The translations under genes and the position numbers were made by a program. From positions 8,372,501 through 8,436,500 of the forward strand of contig CM040101.1 of the NCBI GenBank assembly GCA_022496805.1: 64,000 bases of DNA, written 5' to 3'. Below, one piece after another: positions 57,364 through 64,000 of this stretch (position 1 is the first letter of the stretch; every line of letters begins with the position of its first letter). The notes beneath the pieces were generated by a model. It did no database searches, had not been told where the DNA came from, and worked only from the letters and a program-made list of their open reading frames with translations. Source of the stretch: Pohlia nutans (taxonomy: Eukaryota; Streptophyta; Bryopsida; Bryales; Mniaceae).

Positions 57364-58360
57364 GCCCATTGAGGCGCCTGTGTCCACTATGTGGACGATG
57401 AACAAATTCAAACTATTTTCATGACTACATACATGGACAGTTCTCATCCATCCAAATTTCTCTTGGTTCTTGTGCTAGTTGATTATCATTTGTATAGTAC
57501 AGATCTTCAAAATGAGGTATTATGATTTTTTGAAAAACAACACAATTGGATTATGTCAAGTTTCATTCTTAATTCAAAAAGTGAGACCTTATACATGATT
57601 TTTCAAAATAAGTAGAATCAAATAATGGAAACCACACCATCTCGTAGTGCATATTATTCCAATTTCATTACAATATTTTCTAATATTTTTGTGTTAATTT
57701 GGAAATTTTAATTGAATTTCAAGAGAAAATATTGCAAAATTAATTAAAAAAATATTAATAAAAATATGATGAATCCAACCGTACAGATGTGATCTTCACA
57801 TTAATTTTCATCAAACATTTTATGACGCATCTTTGAAAATGTTGATTTTCGTTAAACAGTTTATGACAATGTTGAATTGGGACGTTAGAGGGTTAAGCAA
57901 TAGGATACTGCACCGCCCATTGCTTGGTTGGCTTTTTAATGATACAAAAACTTTCTTTGGAACATGGAGTGAAAGATGACACTTGCCATTATGTGAGGGA
58001 ATTTAGTGGGAGTCAAGCAAGTAAGACAAACTTAAGATGTGAAAACAAAGAGCATCCAAGAGCATCGGAGAAAATCTTGGAAACTTTAGTTGGGGTACAC
58101 AGTCTAGGGCATAAGAATGTTATGTAGGCTGGCTCCTAAAACTTGGTTCAAGCTTGTGTTCCTAATGAATTTTGTGATTTTATTTTTTGGATTTTAGCAC
58201 CTATCAATAATAATAATAATAATTATTATTATTCTTGTTATCATTATTATTATTAACTTTCTTCTTCAACAAGGTTTTCCTAAGATCCTTCCTAAAAAAT
58301 CCCATGTATGAAGAGGTGGGAGCTCAACCACGTAGCTACAGTGACTCACAAAAGTAGTTG
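57364..58360. other. AT-rich intergenic DNA with a lone TTAA-type end
   Basis: gggacgttagaggg followed by TTAA (57893-57896) looks like one terminus of the TTAA family, but no partner end was found. A short (AAT)n/(ATT)n hairpin occurs at about 58207-58255. No gene. Confidence 0.4.
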
Positions 58361-58364
58361 GCCG

Positions 58365-59206
58365 CCTCCCCTTGATGGATGAATTGCTCTCATTTAGAAG
58401 ATAATTTGTTTTATGGAATAAAATTTGTATACATCGTACTAGACTTGGTGCTTTACAATGTACTATAGAAAATTTGAAAATAAAAAATAATTTACGTCAT
58501 TTTTAGATCCAATTTGGAGTCCCATTTTTTGGTATGTATTTTGTCAATATGAAGATGGGTTGAAAAATGAAGTTTGACTCAAATTTTAACCATAGATGAT
58601 GAAGAATAGCCTTGAAAATCATATCCCAAAAAGAAATTGAATTTCGAGATGTGATTGCAAGAATATGGCAATTTAAATCACAACCAATATTTTTTTTCAG
58701 AATCTAACCACACTAATTAATGAAAATTTTATTTTTATTTTAGAAAATTGTATAAAATTACACTCGTGTATATAAAGTTTACTTAATCATAAAACTCTTT
58801 AAAAAATTAGAAGTATTTGAAAATTCATTCAATAGAAAATATGAAACCAAAATTGATCATCAAATTTTGAAAAATATTGTTTGTGATTTAAATTGCCATA
58901 TTCTTGCAATCATATCTCAAAATCAAATTTCTTTTGGAAATATGATTCTTAAGGCTATTCTTCATCATATATAGTTAAAATTTGAGTTGAAATTCTTTTT
59001 CTAAACCATCTTCACATTGATGCAATACATACCAAAAAATGGGACTCCAAAATGGATCTAAAAATGACATAAATTATTTTTTATTTTCATTTTTTTCCTA
59101 TAGTACATTATAAAGCACCAAGTCCAGTACGATGTATACAAATTTTATTCCATAAAACAAATTATCTTCTAAATGAGAGCATTTCATCTATCGGGGGGGG
59201 GAGGGG
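58365..59206. mobile_element. Foldback element, ~320-bp inverted arms
   Basis: The left arm (58365-58690) and right arm (about 58880-59206) are inverted copies: cctcccc...atgaattgctctcatttag against ctaaatgagagcatttcatct...ggggagg. They include ccattttttggtatgtatt in both. Non-coding. TSD not resolved. Confidence 0.8.
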
Positions 59207-59435
59207 TACAAAATCGTATCAAAAATATTACATTTAACCATGAAGGATCAAGGATTCATTGTTTTAAAATTACAAATTCGATTGAAAATATAATTCAAAT
59301 GGCGCCTAAATGTATATCACTAGAATCAATGAAGAACATTGTATGCGTTGGTCCGGAAAATAAAAATAAATTGAACAAAAACCTATGACCTATTCAAATC
59401 TACTAAAATAACATGAAGGATTCTTGGTCCTTTAA

Positions 59436-60237
59436 CCCTTTAGTGCCCAGGGTGGTTATGGAGAAACCAAAGTTTTTTGGTGTATTTTTTTTTAATACTC
59501 TCTCTGTTCAAATTATGAATACTATTAATAGTATTTAACTGTATAAATGTAAGCATAGCTTAATCAAACAAGTGCCGGTTAAACCTTGGTAAGATCATAC
59601 CGTTGGATTGGAAAATTACAGTATGTCTTTGAACCGTATAATGCACACTCAAAAATGAGATTTTGGAGGATGTGTGACTTCAAAGTTAAATAGAATTTGG
59701 GTTTAATTTTCAAAAATAAAAGTGAAGAGGTTCAGCAATGACCTATGTCGACACCTCTTCGTTGCAATCTTTCATGTCAAGAATGGACTCACACATAATT
59801 ATTGTGAATTTTATAAGTGATAGTGACTTATCCATATACGGTTTAGGACAAAATATTATACGTTAAAATATGAAAGGAGTTGGTACATTGATCAAGATCG
59901 AAATACATACACTAATGAAATATGAACAAGAGAATACATTCCAAAAAAATAAAACAAGATAACAAACCTCCAAACACAAGAAATACCGCATAGTACATGT
60001 GATGTATTTGTCAGTATTTACTATATTTTTGCGTATTTGCAGTATTTTCACATTTTGTTCATCGGTATTTTGATAGTTGCACAACTCCAAATTGAAAATT
60101 TATTTTTCTAGAAGATGTATATTATATTTCTCCAACTCTGAACATCACAATTCAAAGTCCAATTGTTCGTGGATTTTCCTTTATTTGCGTTTTTGACACA
60201 TTAGTGACCACAATGTGGTCTCCTGGGCACTAAAGGG
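59436..60237. mobile_element. TTAA-flanked element with CCC/GGG termini (piggyBac-like MITE)
   Basis: The best-preserved member of the group. TTAA (59432-59435), CCCTTTAGTGCCCAGG at the left end, its exact inverse cctgggcactaaaggg at the right end, TTAA (60238-60241). 802 bp without a transposase frame. TTAA duplication plus termini beginning CCC are piggyBac hallmarks. Confidence 0.8.
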
Positions 60238-60241
60238 TTAA

Positions 60242-60631
60242 GGGTTAACATCTCTTTTTGAAAATATGGTGAAATGATTGCATTACCGTACCTGGATGTT
60301 AGGGTCGGCATATCAATAATTAATTTTTTTGCTCAAATGCTTTTTAACAAATGTCAAATTTTCTAGATATTCTTTGAGATTCTTTTTTCAACCATTGAAA
60401 ACCAATTTTTTTTGAAAAAATATTTTTCCAAAGATTTGGGCTTCTCTTTTTATAATTATATTTTTTTGACCCCGACGGTTGGATACAATACGTTCCTATA
60501 GGCTTAGAACCAGATGCACTTGATTCCCGCCTTGATCAAAAGTTTTTGTGTAAATCTGGCAATGTTGAGACAAAAAAAAAAAACCATTGTTTTATACTAC
60601 ACTTACTGTGACACTAATTGCCCACACACAC
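60242..60631. other. AT-rich intergenic DNA
   Basis: No feature recognised. Confidence 0.5.
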
Positions 60632-60634
60632 TAA

Positions 60635-61343
60635 GGGCTGCTATACACTAGGAGTTGAGCCCGTTTTGATGCGTAAAAGAGTTTAAATCCTCACTTTTCT
60701 TTAGTTGAAACCCTATAATTGAGCCCAACTCCTTTATACTAAGGCTTGAGTCCAATGCAACCAAAACATTTTTACATTAAAACCAACACGATCTTACACG
60801 GGCCCAACTCCAAGAATTGGATCTACTGAAAATGGAAGATCAATTCATGGGCTTGGGCCCGTTTGCACATTTCAATAAAAATAATTGTTTTTTATTTTTG
60901 TTAAAAAAACAAAGAATTTGTGGGTTGAAATTTCCAAGGAATTATACAATCCAACTCTTGGGCCCAATGCCTTTACACTAGGAAGAAATGGGCTTCATTC
61001 TAATCTTATTATATTGAGTACTTGAGGCCATGCCTAAAACTAATATGTATTAGATAATTGACGAGCCACGGTAGCGGTGAGTTGGTTATCATACATAACC
61101 AGTTGTTCACTATTCAATCACAACCCTTGATTTTCATGATTCAAGGGCAAAGGATGCAAGTTGAAAGGAGAGAAAGTTATAAGTTGCAACTTATGATGGT
61201 GATGGCGATGATGACGGGTTGCCAATGGGATGGAGTCACGTTGGCGTTGAAAAAGTCAACGACCGGTTATGAACTGAAATTTTGAAATTTTTGTTGAATT
61301 GGGCCCAAGAACGAACGGACCGACTCCTAGTGTAAAGCGGCCG
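60635..61343. mobile_element. Harbinger-type MITE (Tourist-like)
   Basis: Left end GGGCTGCTATACACTAGGAG and right end the inverse of CGGCCGCTTTACACTAGGAG, with TSD TAA (60632-60634, 61344-61346). The tacactag core is shared with the termini of the Harbinger at 48394-57360, so that transposase group may have moved it. 709 bp. Confidence 0.85.
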
Positions 61344-61531
61344 TAATAGCCAGGATCGGTGTAGGCTCCTACATGAACGTCCCATCCGCTGGCTGTCCCT
61401 ATGAATCTATGGACTTCACTGTAGTGACTGCACTTTACAAGTGAAAAATCCTGTGAATTGATTCTTCCACTCGTGCTCTGTACCTCGCATCTCGTGATAT
61501 CCGGATCATGCATGGTCCATCTCCTCGCCAT
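61344..61531 (-). CDS. Possible small gene or first exon, divergent from DUF952
   Basis: The minus-strand frame starts MARRWTMHDPDITRCEVQS and runs through HRFIGTASGWDVHVGAYTDPGY. At that point the Harbinger MITE begins. Across the empty site the frame would end in TAG at the TSD. An aaaccctaat leader-like word lies upstream near 61675. It would be head to head with the DUF952 gene, sharing the ~400 bp between 61680 and 62078. Not recognised; it may be non-coding. Confidence 0.25.
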
Positions 61532-62078
61532 TCAACATCCTTTCAAGTACTTTGCAATATCAATGCCGGGGTCAAGTTGCTTGAAAAAGTTCATCATCCA
61601 CCTGCACTTCAAAGGATGTCAGCTTTCTCCACTTTACACGAAGAAACTGGAGTTTAAGGGTTTGAGGTATTAGGGTTTCGGTCATTTGCTTACCAAGGTA
61701 CAGAAGCCAATTCTCATCTGCTGCTATTTTTCGTTTTGAGTTTGGTCGTCAATGAGATTGATTTTTGACTCAATGCACGATCGTGCGTTTAAGCCTTTTT
61801 TTCCTTTTTGTGTTGAACGTCTGTTGGAGGTTTTAGCGTGATTCTTGAGCTAGAGATTCGTCTTTGAAGAAGCTTGCGAACGTGGAAATGCAAACCGATC
61901 CGCGGCTCTTGCAAGGATTCGTTCAACTGCAGTCGCTTTATCTGGCTAGGTTATTTGAGGCAAGAAACGCATTGTACAGTACAGAGGAGACGAAGGTTTC
62001 GTGAATTTTAATGGACACTGACACATTCGGCTTATTTTCTGTAGAGAGCTGGCAAGGAAAGACGGTCATTATTCAGCT

Positions 62079-64000
62079 ATGGCGGACTCTTCTCCAGCTT
62101 TCATTTACCGCATTAGTCCCGAGGACGAGTGGGCCGAAGCACAAGCTGCTGGGGCGTTGCAAGGGGGGCAGCTGGATTCTTCCTCTGGCTACATCCATCT
62201 CAGTACTGCTGCTCAGGTGATTGATTCATTGCTTGTTCTCTCTCTCGTGCTTGTGGACAGGGGCATTGAACCTTCTGTCCTTGACAGCGCCTGAACGATG
62301 CTGGAATTAGGGCACAGAAATTTGTGACATCCCTTGTTGTGAAGAAAACAGTGACCTACACTCAAACCTCTGGCCGGGGTCCCAAATTTTCCGGTGTGAC
62401 ATACCAGTACTTTGAAAGTGTGCTACAGTGACAAGTGTGCAGGATATTTTAGAATGTCATTTTAGAGTAGGTCATAATAAAGAGGTTTGAATGTACGCTG
62501 AGATTGTTGACTAACGAGTCCACTGGCCCCGTTGTTGACTCCGCAACTGCGTACGGTACCCTCCAATAAGTATCTGTTCATTCCCAAAATGATGCATAAA
62601 CTGACAAAAAAGAGAATTTCGAAATGGCACTGTGTACTCGAAATCCTTCAATTTAGGAATTGTAAAGTGTATTGGATAGATAATAGAGTATTTTCATGGG
62701 ACAAAATTTCATGTTGATTGCTCTTCTCATGTGCATGCAGGCTTCCACTGAAGTCATTGCTCTTTCTTTCGCAGCCCCAGCAGTTCACAAAAATGACGGA
62801 TTCTTATTGTAGGGTACTGTACACCGAGTCACTGACAGGCTGGTTAACACACTGAGATCAGTGAAATGGTTAATCATATGATAATGGTAGCCATTATCAT
62901 ACGATCCGTCATCTGAGACTGCTAGATTTCTGATCTAGTTTTGTACTGTAGAGGACTCGGAGGAGGTAACCATAATTTAGGGTTTCTTCCCTCTAGGCCT
63001 CATGATTTCTAGACCTCATGATTTGAAGACCCCTGATCTGAACTTTGAGGTGCCATTTGAAGACCCATGTAAATCACAAATCTTATAGAGCAGAGTGAGT
63101 AGGGTTTTATAACGTTGGAACGGTTGTGAAGACCATCTTGTTTAGGAAAGGGATATCTCATTGACTTTTGTTTTTTATAAATACACTAGGGTAAGCTGTT
63201 TGATACCTCATAGAACGCCAGGCGGGTTTATGATTTTTGCAAAAAAGTATTCATTTAATTGTACAGCGTACTTGAAAGTATCGTTTGAAAGAAAATGTTC
63301 CATTTCGTTGACTTGTAAGGTATGTGAATTGAGTATGTTCAGGTGGCGGGAACGCTTGCTGCATTCTTTGCTGGACGAAGTGATCTGTACTTGCTCAAAG
63401 TTGACGCTTCTAAGGTCTTCGTTTGTATTCCTTCCACTTGATCGTCTTGGAAAATTGTAAATTGGTGATTGACGATGAAGCGAGGTTTTTGTGCATTACA
63501 TTGAAGGTCAAATGGATGAGAACCTCAACTCCTCCTGCACTACTAAGGTAAGGTAGGGACATCCAAAATCGCCACTTTTAGTGCGGAGCATAGTTCAGTT
63601 TTCATATGCTCTCGTTAGCAAATGAAAGTGGATTTTGACACAAGGAAGAATGCATCATTGGATATGATATTTAAAAGCTACGAAGGTTCAAGCTTTGATT
63701 GGTAGATGACCAATAAAATGGATGTTTAGGTTGTCTACATGCTCTTCATCAATATGTGCTTGTTGTCTAAGATTTTAGGATGGTGATTTTGGGTATCCCT
63801 ACCTTATACCTCTTGGCTTCAATATATGCAAAACTGTGTCTTCAGATGCTGGTTTTAAATCATAATCAGGTGGTCACACTTTGATGCTATGGTTGATGAA
63901 GGTCAAACGCTGGCTTAGAAGGACCAAGGATTAAGCTGTTGTGTTTGTGCAGCTCGGGGATGGATTGCGCTATGACAAAGTGGAAGGTGTGGGCATTTTC
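62079..64000 (+). CDS. DUF952-family protein, 3' end beyond window
   Basis: Three exons seen: 62079-62216 (MADSSPAFIYRISPEDEWAE...GYIHLSTAAQ), 63343-63414 (VAGTLAAFFAGRSDLYLLKV) and 63953 to the window edge (LGDGLRYDKVEGVGIF). All joins are GT-AG and in phase. The I-Y-R-I...W, G-x-I-H-L-S, F-F-A-G-R-x-D-L and L-G-D-G-L-R signatures follow the DUF952 domain order, a small (about 110-residue) family found in bacteria and plants whose biochemical role is not established. Only its last residues, usually H-x-Y-G-type, are missing here. The leader upstream (61,900-62,078) is exonic-looking and contains a short ATG frame at 62011. Confidence 0.9.
62359..62493. mobile_element. pogo/Emigrant-like MITE in DUF952 intron 1
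   Basis: Left end CACTCAAACCTCT and right end the inverse of CATTCAAACCTCT, each flanked by TA (62357-62358, 62494-62495). The TA target and the C-A-x-T-x-A-A-A-C-C-T-C-T terminus resemble the plant Emigrant/Lemi group of Tc1/mariner. 135 bp, non-coding. Confidence 0.7.

Noticed and set aside
1..64000. CRISPR arrays, operons, bacterial or viral replicons
   Set aside because: Tandem repeats here have no unique spacers of constant length, and gene structure with introns is eukaryotic throughout.

Overview
This is eukaryotic nuclear DNA from a land plant. The host genes have GT-AG introns, plant Copia, PIF/Harbinger, CACTA, Mutator-like and tRNA-derived repeats abound, and the host genes are a plant-style PP2A B56 subunit and a DUF952 protein. 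A bryophyte or other non-seed plant fits best (GC-rich B56 exons in AT-rich intergenic DNA, a divergent MULE-like transposase family), but this is an impression and was not tested.

Layout. 1-29790 was once one array of a ~120-bp satellite. It is now broken by a stack of insertions, each with a target-site duplication (TSD) I could read: a non-autonomous CACTA element (365-2384, TSD CTT), an almost full-length Copia on the minus strand (3073-8086, TSD ACATC), a decayed plus-strand Copia (8203-27874, TSD ATCCY) and a CACTA-type foldback MITE (28335-28666, TSD TCT). The second Copia is itself split by a 1.3-kb long-TIR element (12052-13349, inside reverse transcriptase) and by a ~11-12 kb DNA segment (about 15.7-27.6 kb). 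That segment holds a degenerate MULE-like transposase gene (minus) beside an unusual multi-exon gene (plus). The plus-strand gene joins a ParB-like DGNHR domain to a DNA-methyltransferase-like C-terminus, and its first intron is filled by a 120-bp array carrying palindromic AGCCGGTACCGGCT boxes.

29.8-41 kb: a TTAA-flanked element, then an extremely precise inverted duplication (arms 31668-35412 and 37175-40919, 3745 bp each, no net indel, 1762-bp spacer). Each arm holds a complete two-exon PP2A B' (B56) regulatory-subunit gene, and the two genes are tail to tail.

41-48.4 kb: a 23-bp tandem repeat field, a Mutator-type MITE (9-bp TSD) and several elements bounded by TTAA with CCC/GGG termini (piggyBac-like hallmarks). 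48394-57360: a PIF/Harbinger element (TSD TTA) with a DDE transposase broken by one in-frame stop and a Myb/SANT-like second gene. A very young Copia (50896-56351, identical 258-bp LTRs, intact 1384-residue gag-pol) has inserted into the second gene. This Copia has TA..TA LTR termini and a primer-binding site matching the anticodon arm of initiator tRNA-Met, not its 3' end. 57.4-61.3 kb: foldback, TTAA and Harbinger MITEs. 62079-64000+: a host DUF952 gene cut off by the window end, with a pogo/Emigrant-like MITE in intron 1.

Only the two B56 copies, the DUF952 gene and the young Copia look intact. Everything else is mobile DNA or its debris.
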